The notes under the pieces were generated by a model, which saw only the letters and a list, made by a program, of their open reading frames with translations, had not been told where the DNA came from and ran no database searches. The position numbers and the translations under genes are program-made. A stretch of 64,000 nucleotides of DNA, taken from NCBI GenBank assembly GCA_003993805.1, contig RSEF01000031.1, positions 60,593,126 through 60,657,125 of the forward strand, in the 5' to 3' direction. The stretch comes from Himantopus leucocephalus. Lineage: Eukaryota > Chordata > Aves > Charadriiformes > Recurvirostridae. Positions 40,557 to 53,400 of this stretch are shown one piece after another; the first letter of the stretch is position 1; each line of letters opens with the position of its first letter.

Positions 40557-42794
40557 GTATCAAGCCATGCAAATCTGCGATATATTGTATCACTTCTCTC
40601 TCTCCCTCGGACTAATTTTGAAACCTTTATAGCTAAAAGCTAGATTGTATTTGACCAGGCTCCTTTCCTTGTCCAATCTGATGCTCCAGTACTGGGTGGG
40701 AGCAGGCTTTAGCCAGAAAAGTTGAGAGTCAAAAGATTCATTTCTGTCATGAGCTGCATGTTTGATGCTCAGACTCTGCAGACTTGATCTCACTTTTCGC
40801 TCCCCTTCTCTCAGCCTTTCAAACAATTAAATAAATCCAGTGGATCATATCAGAGATCATAATTTTGCCTGATGTAGAGGTCACTTAATACTTTATCTTC
40901 TAAGATTTCCTTTACAAAAACATAACTGTATTAAATAAACTTTCTAGGATGAACTGTTGCATGAAAGGTATCTGACTAGTACTGATTGTTCACCTAACCG
41001 CTACCAACTAATCTTCATAACCAGGTGAAGTCCCTGTTTTCAAGGTGTTTTAGACTGTATCTGTCCTTCACATTGTTCAAGGCATAAGACATCAAGAGAT
41101 TTTCTTTAGGAGCCTGTGCGCAGGGAAAGTAAAATGTTCTTCCTTTGTAAGATTTTTTTTCTTTCTCCTCTTGCTTGCTGTATTTTAGCATTCTTATATT
41201 TTGGAGCAGCAAACAGATACTGAGGAGTATGAAGGGTCCTGTCTTTGCCATTCCTGTCAGCATCTGTCACACTTCAGAAAGCAATAAGCCAAAACCTTTT
41301 CCCAAACCTTTGCAACAAAACACCTTTGCTCATGTGCTCAGTACAGAGTTACTGAATATGAGCAGCTAAAACTACTGCAGATTTTACCTGTGTGGTGAAA
41401 ACTTTTGCCCAGTTCAGTGAGTTTTGGGAAGTTTTTTAGTTGTAGCCTTACCTCTCAACCACCTATCAATCACAATTATTTTGGAAGACCAGCTGATCTG
41501 GCTTTCCTGCACTCTCCTGTGATGCTGGACCAGACCGGGTATGGGTAGGGAGGGGGGCAAGAACATGCTGCTGGACTGCACCAAGTTGGCAATGATGGGA
41601 AGTTTTGCCCATGGGATGAATGGGAACAGTCTGGGAAGATGACAGAGACAAACTAAGATGGTTTTAGGGACAGCCAAAAAGAAACATGAAAATATTAGAT
41701 ATTTGGGAATGTTCTTACAGTGAGACATAATGCCACAAGAAGGATGAATGAAATCCTGACTGTGACATTTTCTAACTAGACTGTGCAATCTTAACATTCC
41801 TGCCATAGCAAAAGCTTTGCCTCGCCAGGTCGTGTGCCAGCAAATTATCCAAGCTTAGCGTATTCATCCCAAGCTTTATCACAGGCCAAGTTAACCCTGC
41901 CTATACACTCTCCAAAGGAGGATTTGTCTTTAAATCAGAGCATCTCAAAAATTATTCAAGTGAACTATGGTGTACTAACTTCCCTGTCTCTTTAAACAAA
42001 ACTTTTTTGCTTATACTGAGATTTTTTTTCTCCCTCCCTTCACTGATCTTGTAAACATCTCAGCATTTAAATAAACCTCAAAACATTAAGTAGCTGTCTA
42101 CCTGCATTCCAACAATTAATAGATTGGAAGAAACCATAGCAGCAGCACCAACACCAACCACAACCAGTCTGCTAATTCATTGAATCAGAAACAAAGTTCT
42201 GATTCAATTATTCTGCAGTGCTGGAATCATTCTCTACTACTAAGCCATCAGGAAAAAGCTTCATGGGCTAACACCAACTCAGAAACCACAGTCAAGTTGT
42301 GTTTGTTTTCAGAAGAAACAGTATGTTTCCAGCGGTACCCTGGTTATACTTCTAGGACTGAGACCCAGACCGGTATCACATTATAACAGACACGATACAG
42401 AAATGGAAAAAAAGCAAAAATAACAACCAGAGGAAATTTTGAATGGCTTATCAACTCGTATTATTGTAAAACTGGTTAAAATCTTTGTACTAGGTAGTAT
42501 AAAACTAGACAAAAGTATAGTTTTTACCACTAATGCTTAAATTAGTTTGAATCAAAGTGAAAGAAGCAAGTGTGCCAAACAACAGAAGGTAAGAAAATAA
42601 CAATGACAAATTCATATGATTATACAAATTACCTGTACAAGGCTTAGAAATCAAGATCACCTGATATTAAGCAAAGTGAAGCCACCAGTACACCTTCTGT
42701 TTCTAACCCTAAGTTTTTAAGATTGATTTATCAATTTCTTGTAGTTGTCACAGACAAAATGAATCTCAGGAAGAAATTTGAAGGAAAAGATAAT

Positions 42795-42839
42795 AAGGAT
42801 TATTAAGGAGACATTAAGGATTATCGTTAAGGAGACATT
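42795..42839. repeat. Tandem duplication, two units of 21 and 24 bases
   Basis: AAGGATTATTAAGGAGACATT is directly followed by AAGGATTATCGTTAAGGAGACATT. The second unit differs by a three-base insertion (CGT). Confidence 0.85.
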
Positions 42840-43264
42840 TCATGCATAAATAACAGGAAAAGAAAGTGGAGATATTTGCAAGAATAGTAGACAAAATGAC
42901 ATTCCCACTGATATTGTTGGCAAGTGGAAGGGGAAGAGGTTTACAAAAAGCTTATATGAACAATTATGTGAAGGGCTGTAAAAGAGGCTTGGAGGTAAAG
43001 TAAAATTCAGAATTTTTTGCATGGGCTAAAGATATAAGTCAACCATTCAGGGAAGGTAACACTACTACCATATCGACACAATTCACTACCTCATATAAAT
43101 TGCAAATATTTGCATAGAAACAGTTCTTGATGAAGAATTCTTACTTGAATAAATTAGTGAACTACTGTGAATAGAACATCTTTTCTGCTATTTCTTCTGA
43201 ACGCAGTAGCAAATTTTTGAAAGGTGAAATTCTTCAAAATACATTCTGCCAAGTTGTTCAGTCA

Positions 43265-43335
43265 TCTCTAGTAAATAGTGTCCCTATTTTACTGGTGAAA
43301 AGTGATGGCACTAAGAGGTGGCAAAGACAAGAATA
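43265..43335 (+). repeat. Possible ancient SINE/LINE remnant (MIR/L2/L3-like)
   Basis: The stretch TGTCCCTATTTTACTGGTGA ... GGCACTAAGAGGTGGCAAAGACA resembles the widespread old motif CCCCATTTTACAGATGRGGAA ... GGCACAGAGAGGTTAAGTGACTTGCCCAAGG. It is weak and diverged. Confidence 0.35.
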
Positions 43336-46300
43336 GCACAATTACCATGACTATAGATGGATTGATACACCTAAATGGGATAGTGCAATAATGAAGACAG
43401 ATACAGACTAATGTCTCTGAAAACAGTGCAGCTTCTTGGAAGTTTGTACTACATTTTGTTGAGGCTGCTTAGTATTGGGAGAGGACCCAACTGTTGTAGC
43501 TAAGCTCAATACCTGGACGTGGTGCTAAGTATCTCTGCATGGTAATCTGCTGAGTGATGTGTGACTCAAAAAATGATGCATACTATATTAGAAGAGTTCA
43601 CATTTTTATTAATTCACTTTAACCTTAACTGATACTAACCAAAAATCCATCAAGCTCTGTTTCACTGATGATTCTTGCGAGATTTTAATGTTCCAGATAC
43701 TGAGAATGACTTACCACAGGGGAATAAAGGCAAAGTTGTTGTAGTGCAGAAGGGGAAACCATATGACAACAAGAAAAGACCTAAAGTTGTTGCTCTTGAG
43801 GAATGCAGCAGTTGTAAGAGTAAAAATTTCTTGCTAGTTAGGATTCGTTATTTCAAAGAAGACTTTGTTGTGTTTCACAGTGTATCTAGGCAGATGAATC
43901 TTAGAAAACTGCTGCCATGAACAGGGTATGTGAAAGTGTTAAATACTATACTTCCTTTTCATATCTGCACTAATTAATGCAGTGTGAATAAATGAACTCA
44001 AAACTAAATCAGTAGGAAGGCTAACTGCATTGATTGCAAAAGGGAAGCTTTTGTCAACAGCAGTTCTACATTAAAAGATTATCTTTCTTCATCTTGAAAG
44101 AAACAGTTGTTCTTCTAAAACTGTCTGGGCACAGCAGTAAAGATGACACCTGTGTTGCCTGGACAGTATCTCCTGTGTTATAAAACAGGGATGGAATTCC
44201 CTTTGAAGTTTTAATTCCTATATCCAGTTGCTACTCAGCTTCAATGAGTGAAAATCTCGGTGACAGAAAGCTAGTGGAAAAGAAAAAGGAAGCTGCTTCA
44301 AATGTGGGCCAGTAGCAGACTTTCGAGGGCTCGTACATTCAAGCATAATTGAATTGCACTTCAATAATCCGTTTAGAAAGCCACAAGCAATCTACATCGG
44401 ATATAGGACATCATAAGAAAGGTTCTTGATATAACTTGTTATAAAGGGATATTCCCTTCAAATACCTGCATGTTATAGAGATCTCTATGGCTGTCAGAAA
44501 AATGAACTGTTGTGGTAACATGCTGAGTTCGTCCTTTTGTTGAGACATGCAGTGGTAAATTTAACAATATATTTTGCAAGCTTCTGTCCCTTAACGTAGT
44601 TTCATTTTCGTTCAATTTAACACCAAAAGATCTTCTTTTTTATCTTATACACACACACAATAAGAAAGCTAGGATGCAGTGACCTTACTGGCTGTTAGGA
44701 GAGGCAGACAGATTAATGTGCCATCTCTATAATGAAGGCAGGTGAGAACTTTTTCCCTAGCAGCTCTATGTAAATACTAAACAGGACAAAAGGGAGACTA
44801 AAACTGCATGGTACTCCACAGGATATGGGTCTGGTAGAGTTAATTTTTAATGTTGACCACAATCCTGTGATTGCAGTCACCAAGGAGGGTTTCAAACAAT
44901 TGCAGTCTACTGACTTTGGCTTTTGTAGTTTTTTTATGTTTCAGCACAGAGCCTGGTGACAAATCGTGGTATTTAGAGGTTAAAGCCTGTGCATACAGAA
45001 TGTGCACAGGAAAGCTAAGAGATCAGTCAATTAGTACTACAAGTGCTGTCATTGCTTCATAACACAATTCAAAGCCTGTTTAGCCAAAAGGCCCTGAATA
45101 GTTAAGACCCTGTATTTTTAAGAAACTTTTTCAGCTAAGTATGTCTGAAGAATCAAATGCATTGTACAAGGGTAATGTTAATTGATGGTTGCTGGAGGTA
45201 GATACAGGTTAAAGTTTATAGCTCCAACTATTTGAAAATAGTGAAAGTAGCTAAATTGAATTAAATAGGAAACCTGAAGAAATTGAAATCAACATATTTT
45301 CTTTTGTGCTAAGACAAGAATCTCAAAAGTATGTGGGTACACCACATGTGGTGGTGGGGAGACAAGATACGCTTAGTGAAGCCGTAACACGTACCTAATT
45401 ACAGTAGAATTTATCTGGCTAATAGAAGGAAAAATGAAATGCAACAACTGTGTGTTTTTTTTCCATCTTGATAAGCACGTTTGCAGCTGTTCTACTTGTA
45501 TCTTGCACTGAAACCCTACCAGTCAAAACAAGGACCATATGCGCTGGGGACTGTCTTCATACCATTGTATGCAAGGCCTTCAGAGCATGGCATGGAAGCA
45601 AGCTGCTGAGCTATCTGATGCTGCTCTTTGTAGACTGCAGGAGTAGTCAGAGTCTGGAGAGACAGTACAGGAGCTACAGCATTAAATTCAGTACATTAAA
45701 AATAAGCACAAGAGAATGAACACATTTTTTAGTCCTTGCCAGAAGGCCCTCTGTTGATACAACACTGTCAAATTCAGAGTGGCTATCCTAGCGGAAAATT
45801 GTGGCCAGCACTTGGGGTTGGCACAAAGGAAAGAAGGGATATATTTCAGCTCATTGGTCAACACTAATAGGTCATGTAGGAAGAAACTGCATGGTAGGTT
45901 CAACTGTAGCCACTTAATGGTTCAGATAAGGAAGATGCCCTAGGGACAGCTGTACAAAGCTATTGCACTTTGAATTGAGTTGATCATAATGTATGCACTT
46001 GGGAGAAAAAGAAAATAGTCAGCTGCCTTAGGGATTTCCTGTTTGCTAAAGGCATTCTTAAAATATATTTAGATTCAAAATTAGCCTACAGAAGGGTCAA
46101 GGTAGGACATTTGGAAATAAGACCTGACATGTTGGCAGGTGAACAAGACACAACCATTAATCTTTGCTTTAGTCATACCCATACTTCATGAATGTTACTC
46201 CAGACATCTACTGGTGTCAGCATGAGCTGAACTAAGCCACCATATTGAAAGAAAGAAGAAGAAAGAGAGACAGAATTTGGAAAACATAAAATAGCTGAAA

Positions 46301-47197
46301 TTTTGTAGTCAGATTTTTTCAGCTGGGTCAGAGTCATAATCAACCCTTTGATTTGAGCCTAACCTGTTGCAGAGCTCCTGGTGTCTAAGCAGTGCTGTAG
46401 ATACCTCCCAGGTGAAGCAATCAGAAAGATGGTAACTCTTGTATGGGTCACAACCAAACTACGCTTTCAACACTTGAAACCTGTTCTTCTGAGCATTTAC
46501 TGTCACCTGTTTGCTTGAAATCTGTACCTACAGTTGCTAGGGTATCACTAGCAACTTTCCAAGAGTTTTCCAAACCCTGGCATTGGAGACTTGCCTCATG
46601 ACTTTTGTGACTTGCTATAAATATATTTCTTTGGAAGTAAGAGGGATTTCCTGAAAATCTGCACTTTATTCTATTAGTGTCAGACCTGATAAAGGTACTT
46701 TTTGTACAAGGTAGAGCCTCTGCCTCTTGAATTAGTATATATTTGGTACCTATTTCCTTTAATTATTAGCAAAAGACAAATAATACTTTCACAATATCCC
46801 AAGCACACTTCTTTTCCTGGTTAAACACAAAAAAGGGATTAGAAAGCATAGCATTGCATATTGGGTTTACTCATCTGCCCTCCCATGCTAGCTGTTGTTA
46901 CAAGGGTAGTTGTGTACAGTTTTAAAGATAGGCCAGAAACATTTTTTTTTCTTTCTTTCTTTTCCATGGGAAGGCAGTCTGAGACTATGTACTCCTGCTG
47001 CTTCCTAGAGAAATTGACATATCACACTCGCAGTGAGTGGTGCTCTGTCCTGGAGTTGTTCCTGATCTACATGTGATTTCCAGAGACTGGTGCCTGGCAG
47101 GAGGCACTTGGGTCCTGACAGCAATGAGCTGGTGCAAAGCTACAAGCACCGTAAGTGCTGCAATGCCCAATTTCTTTTGCACCCGTTACGAGATGAT

Positions 47198-47396
47198 TGT
47201 CATGGTTTAACCCCAGCTGGCACCTAGAACCACGCAGCTGCTCGCTCACCCATTCCACCCCTTCTCCCCTCTGTAGAAGAGAAGGGAGAAGAGGGAAAAA
47301 AAGGGAGGAGAACGAGAGAAAAAACCATCATAGGTGGAGATAAAGACAGTTTAATAGAAACAATAACAGAAAAGGAAAAATAACAATAACAATAAC

Positions 47397-47440
<44 letters not shown>

Positions 47441-47739
47441 CACAAGTCACTCTCACCACCCAGTGAATTGGCACCATCTGGAGCAGTGATCATGGATTCC
47501 TGCCCCCCTTTCCTCCCCCTGGCTAACCCCCATTTATATACTGAACATGATGTCTACAGTACAGACTATTTCATTGGCCATTCCATCATTCTGTCTATGC
47601 TTCTATGGGAAGCTGAAAAAAGTCCTTGAATAGTGTAAAGATCACTTAGCAACAACTAAAACCAATAGGTATTACTGACATTCCTTTCACAGCAATCACT
47701 GTAAAGAAAATTAACTCTTCCCCCACTGAAACCAGGACA
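47198..47739 (-). mobile_element. Solo LTR of an avian endogenous retrovirus
   Basis: On the minus strand it begins TGTCCTGGTTTCAGTGGGGG and ends GGTTAAACCATGACA, so the ends have the TG...CA form of retroviral LTRs. A TATA box (TATATAAATG) lies at 47540-47531 and an ATTAAA polyadenylation signal at 47355-47350, in the right order for U3-R-U5. I recognise the sequence as a repeat common in many bird genomes but cannot give its database name. No internal viral coding sequence flanks it, so it is a solo LTR. I see no clear target-site duplication. It lies in the LINGO2 intron, in the same orientation as the gene. Confidence 0.75.
47381..47438. repeat. (AAT)n microsatellite inside the LTR
   Basis: About 14 perfect AAT units (47397-47438) preceded by imperfect CAATAA units. 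It lies within the LTR downstream of the TATA box, where related avian LTR copies also carry AAT-rich sequence. Confidence 0.95.
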
Positions 47740-49264
47740 CTCATCCACTGACTTACTGTCTCCTGGAAGACCTATAATGGTTCCTCATAGCATTGCTATA
47801 CTGTCCCTCTACCAATCCAGTAGTAAACCTAAGCTGCACTCACATCACATCTGCAATAGTTTTCTTCCTGGTTTAGATCTACAGACTTCAGCTCAGAGAT
47901 GGACATTTCGCTTACTTTGCAGTTTCTGTCTCACTCTATAGTTGTACAGTACAACTCTACAAAAATCAGAAGTGATTTTCTCTTGAAAAATATTTTAACT
48001 TTTGTTGAAAAACTGTTTTCCAGTAAATGATTTTTTCCCTTAAGACTTTTTCTACAACAGTTGTGTTTCATTAAAAACATAATATTCTATCAAGAAACAG
48101 TTTCAATGGCTAATTTTCAACCAGTCGTGTTCATGCATACTAGCATGCACAAAAATACACGTTTAGAACTCTTTAAAGGAGAGCACTGTTTATACCATTT
48201 GAAATAATACTTTCCGAGAATAATATACTTGTCCTTGTCCTAAATAAAATAGATGCTAAAATATCTTTCTGTTGCCAGAGCACTTTCAGATGTCCTAATT
48301 AAAAAAATAAAATAAAAAATGAATGCTTGAGTCTGCATGGCTACATCTATCCATAATGATATCTCAGTTTTATTCCTAATGAAAAGCTCATTAATATCAA
48401 AAAGAATTGTAAGAAATCCAGATGAGACCATATCACTTGGGATCTTAAGACTGAAGGCACCCATGCTATCAACTGAAATTCGCTTCTTCAAAAGCTACTG
48501 CAAGTGCTGTTTGAAAGAAAGCTTTATCCTACAGCAGGTATTGATACACCTCTTGATGAAGGCTCTGTGTAAAATTTGACTCTTGCAGTTAGTTTCTAGT
48601 TCTGAAATGTCACTTTGGCCAAAAAGTATCTGAAAAAATTGAACAACAGAGGAGAACTGAAGGACAGTAATTGGTTCACTCTCAAAGGCATTATGTATTT
48701 TTAATATTACTGGACATGGGAGCAGGGAGGGGAATGTAAACAAGGAGGATGCATGAACAGGAAGGATACCATCGGAGCTGAGCACCAGAGATCTTCCTGC
48801 ATCTCCTCCAGGAGAAGATATCTTGCACATCTTTGTCATTTCTGAGCATATACTGCAACAAATGCAAAATCTCTGTAATGAGTGTGGAAAAATAAAAGAA
48901 GCATTCATTTTATTTGTATCCTGAGGGGAAGATTAAGCCCTCTGGATCTGGAGGTGAAAGGATATCCACAAAGCAAAGGATGCTGGCAATTTCCTCCTGT
49001 TCTGAAATATGTGACATGACTTTCTACAAATTCCTTGCCAGTAAGTTATAATTCATTTGATTTGGAAAATTCAATACAGTCTTAAGCTTTATTGCTCATC
49101 CCAATGACAAACATTGCTAGAATGATCTAAAATTCAAGAACGATCATAAGAACTGTGTTTATTTGTATGTGTATTTATAAGGATGACATCAGTTATTTGG
49201 CAATTGAAATTTTCTTTTCAGGCAGTTCCCCAACTAGGGCTAATTACTATGATCATACTTTCAG
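47740..49264. other. LINGO2 intron, no recognised feature
   Basis: AT-rich sequence between the LTR and a CR1 copy. Only short open frames without recognisable motifs are seen. Confidence 0.55.
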
Positions 49265-50408
49265 CCATAGAATCATAGAATATCTCAAGTTGGAAGGGAC
49301 TCATAAGGATCATCAAGTCTAACTCCCTGGTCCTCACAGGGCTACCTAAAACTAAACTATACGACTAAGAGCTTGAACTCTGACAGGCTTGGTGCCACAA
49401 CCCCTTCACTGGGGAGCCTGTTCCAGTGACCGACCACCCTCCCACTGAAGTACATTATCCTAATATCCAATCTGACCTTCCTCTGATGCAGCTTCATTCT
49501 GTTTCCTTGTGTCCTATCACTGGTCACCAGAGAGAGGAGATCAGCACCTCCCGCTCCACTGCCCCTCTTGAGGAAGTTGTAGACTGTGATGGGGTCACCC
49601 CTCAACCTTCTCTTCTCCAAGCTGAACAAACCAAGTGACCTCAAGCATTCCTCCTAAGTCTTGCCCTCGAGGCCTTTCACCATCTTGTTCACCCTCCTCT
49701 GGACACATTGTAATAGTTTGATATCCTTCTTATATTGAGGTGCCCAAAACTGCACACAGGACTCAAGGTGAGGATGCACCAGTGCAGTGCTGAGTAGGAC
49801 AATCACCTCCCTTGCCCAGCTAGCTCTGCTGTGCTTGATGCACCCCAGAACACAGTTGGTCCTTTTGGCTGCTGGGGAACACTGTCGACTCATATTCAAC
49901 TTAGCATCAACCCAAACCCCCAGATCTCTTTCAACGGGGCTGCTCTCCAGCCTGTTGTCCCCCAGTTTGTACGTATAACCAGGATTACCCCATCCCAGGT
50001 GAAGAATCTGGCACTTGTCTTGTTAAATCCCATATGGTTGGTGATTGCCCAGCTCTCTACTCTATTCAGATCTCTCTGTAAGGCCTCCCTACCCTCAAGG
50101 GAGTCCACAGCTCCTCCTAGTTTAGTATCATCAGCAAACTTAATGTACATTCGATCCCTTCATCCTGATCATTTATAAAAACTTTAAACAGCACTAGACA
50201 CAAAATCAAGCCCTGGGAACACCCACTGGTTATTAGCCGCCAGACTGATGTAACCCCATTTACTATAACACTTTGAGCCCAACCCATCAGACAATTGCTC
50301 ACCCAAGGTATAACAGACTTGTCTAGCTGTGTGCTGGACATTTTCTCCAGAAGGATATTGTGCAAGACAGTGTCAAAAGGGAAAATCCCAACCCCCCACA
50401 TCTACTGG
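49265..50408 (-). mobile_element. CR1 LINE, 5'-truncated copy with intact 3' tail
   Basis: On the minus strand it starts near a FDTVLHNIL block of reverse transcriptase, passes a [21 protein letters not shown] block, FADDTKL (50139-50119) and the [11 protein letters not shown] block, then the 3' coding domain ([15 protein letters not shown]). It ends with the CR1 3' UTR and two ATTCTATG tail units at 49281-49265. Several frameshifts separate the blocks, so it is inactive. It lies in the LINGO2 intron in sense orientation. Confidence 0.93.
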
Positions 50409-53400
50409 CTTCTTTGTTAAAGCGCACTAAGACCTTGCTCAGTAAATCTAACATGGAGATTAAAAATAAAAAAACATTTTTTTTTCCCTCCTGGAATTCT
50501 ATTTAATTTAGTTTGCTCTGAGAAATAATTAACTGGAAAATGAGCTACAGGCCACAGTCACCCATGTAGTAAGCAACTGTGTTTCAGCTGGGAGGTCTAG
50601 ATAGCAAAAATACATTTAGGTATCTAAGGGTGTCATTGGGTAGCTTTAGATATTTTGAGAGCCTCGTCTTAGCTGATCAAAGTTAACCTCAATAAGCTTG
50701 CAAAAATTTTCTCAGATAAGATTTTATCCTTGAAACATGCACACTAAGATGGAGATTTCCACTACTCAAACAGACTGAATTCCATTGATCAGGAGAGTAG
50801 AGAAACTTTGCTGGACATTGCCATAAATCTCACTGGAATTACCACTACTTAACTTTCCATATGGCATGAAATTGCCAGATGTGCAATGGCTCAGGAGCTG
50901 GTAAGTGATATGACTAACAGAGAAAGACAACAAAACCTCGAAAAACAACAGTTTCACTCACAGAGATCTACTGCAAAATGGTTATGTGTGCCAGTGTATT
51001 TTTGCATACACCATATTAGTATTCATGATCTCCAACTGTTCACGTGTACAATGAAGGAGAAACCATAAGCCTCAGAAGAGTATTTTGACTGTACCCAAAC
51101 TCAGAGTCCTCAAAAAACTCTCTAGGTCCATGACTCGTTATTGGTGTTCAGGGCCTCACACAACAAGGTCATTCAAGATAATATACTCAGTCTGTTTCTC
51201 ACAGTTTCATCACAGCCAAATTCAGCTTTCATGTTTAAGAATGCAGAAGAATGACACTCAAAAATGAACAACTGGGCTGTGTAGATTCCTCCAGTACATC
51301 CATTTTTTTTTGTTGGGAGGCCAGATTTTAATTCAACATCTTTTACACAACTCACAGACCAGCAAATCCTCTGTAAAGCAATAATCCTTGTCCTTGTGTA
51401 TGACAGAAATACAAAACCAGCTCCCTCTCTTTCACATGATAATTTTTTCAAAGCTTTCTATGCTTTTCCATTTGATTTCCTGACTCCGCATCCAACTGCA
51501 TCAAAAACATTGCAATAATGTGGCTCTGCATTTTCACTAGCTTCTTAAATGAAAGCAGGGGAGGAAAAAAAAATAGCAATGACCAGTCCTCTGCTTGTTA
51601 CTGAAGCAGCTGGTATGGGAGTAAGGAGAGTTGGAAACAAACACCTGTTCGACTCTCAAGACAGGGTCTCTCTCTGACTACTCTGCTTTGTGACAGAAAA
51701 AGACCAAGTGCTAGTCAAAATTCAGAGCATTTACATTTTTTCCGTTTTTTTTTTTTTGAAAGGGGGAGGAGCAATGACTATTTGTTGCCTTACTGCATAT
51801 AATTATAGATGCACAGAACTGAGTTACAAGTTTCAAGGAAATCAATACCACACCCCAGCAGATGGTATGAAACTGTGAAAGGTGTTCAGTGTTTCCACAA
51901 TATTGTCTTTGCTGGCTAAGTAAAAATGAAAATTATTTGCTGTTTTTCTCCTTTCCTAAGGTTATCATAACTTCTTGCTTATAAGCAGTTATATACCATA
52001 ATTGAATGAGTACAAGAATAATATAGCAATCACCCAAAACTCCGTTTTCAGTATATTGAAAACAGAACACGAACTGTCGTGCGGCTGCAGTTAGGAAAGT
52101 AACACTTCGCTGGTGAATATTAAAAGGATAAGCAATTCAGACCCACCACAATAAAGTCTAGGTATTCTTCCTGTGTACAACTGCCTGAGCTCAGCTCAAC
52201 ACTTTTTTGGAATGCAGCTGATGTAAAAAATATAGGAATGCTCAGAGGTTATTCTTTTTCCTGTATATTAATCTACCGGGGATATAAATAAGCACTGTAT
52301 CAACATATCCAGATCTCTCACCAAGCAGTGACATTAAACTTTACATTCAGACTGTTCTTTCTTGTGACTTTATGCCTTCCATCCCATGACAGAAGAACTG
52401 GATACTTCGGCTTAAGACTGGGGACAGGGAGGATGAAAGGACATCCCCTGCCTCTTATGCACACCCGTGATCAGACCTGCTATTTCATGGACAAGGCCTC
52501 TTTTTCCTCTTAAGATTTTAGTATATGACCTAACATTAATCTTAACATTATGGTTTTACTATGATTGATTTGAATGCTGAACCCAGATTTACAGCATTGT
52601 CAGACCAAGCTTCCTTGGGTAACATCAGTAAATGTCTATTTACTAAACCACCCTCTCTCAGGATGTGAGGACATATCTCTGGTACCATGTGTTACTTGAA
52701 AAAGTGCCTGCCCAAAGAGCTGGTGAAAGCTGAATGCTTCAAAAGATGTTTCAACAGAGTGGTGGGAACTACCCTTTTCTCTGGTGCAAATGTGCGCTCT
52801 TTTGCGCCTCCTCTTTCTTGGAGAGGGCTCAGAGCGCAGGAGTTCGGGCTGAAATGCACGAAGGTGTGGAAGTGAACTTGTGGCTTGCGCTGACAACCCT
52901 TGAGATCCCTGTGCCTCTTGCAGGCAGACCCTCGAAACCTCAGTGTGGTTCTCATGCAACCGTGGATGTAAGACCCCCTTCTGGTGTGCTCAAGTCTACA
53001 CGGGCATGTTGTCAGATCGCAATCCTGCTGCTGTATACAGACACAGCTTGCTAAAATGACGCTGCAGTTTTTGAAGACAGTTGAGTGTTTGATCTCACAG
53101 ACTAGCTTCACTTCCAGCTAAATCTTCTACTAGTTAGGAGGATGAAAAGGATCTTGTTCCCACTGCAGTCAAAGCAGCTTGCCAGTGGTACCACTGGAAG
53201 CAGAAATGCTGTGAACCAAATTCCAATTAATTTCCTCAAACAAGTAATTTTGCCAATGGCTGTGCATTTGTGTACAGAGTGTACACTCAGACACGTGCTA
53301 AGTAATAATGAGATTTTACTCACTGTCAGGCTTTTCCTAAGCTTGTAAGCTTTTTTTGCAGCTTTGATGCATCTGGTACAGTTTTCTGCAGCTGGATGGG

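Larger units (their letters stand above)
40557..47197. other. LINGO2 intron, mostly unique sequence
   Basis: AT-rich intronic sequence. It contains a short tandem duplication at 42795-42839 and a possible ancient repeat at 43265-43335, described separately. A CACACACA run at about 44650-44659 is too short to matter. No coding exon is seen. Confidence 0.6.

Noticed and set aside
47198..47739. Full endogenous provirus around the LTR
   Set aside because: No second LTR and no retroviral gag, pol or env-like frames flank it; it is a solo LTR.
52692..53111. 139-codon minus-strand open frame overlapped by 106- and 62-codon plus-strand frames
   Set aside because: A GC-richer patch opens several frames at once; no domain, no splice signals and Cys/Arg/His-rich composition typical of non-coding translation.
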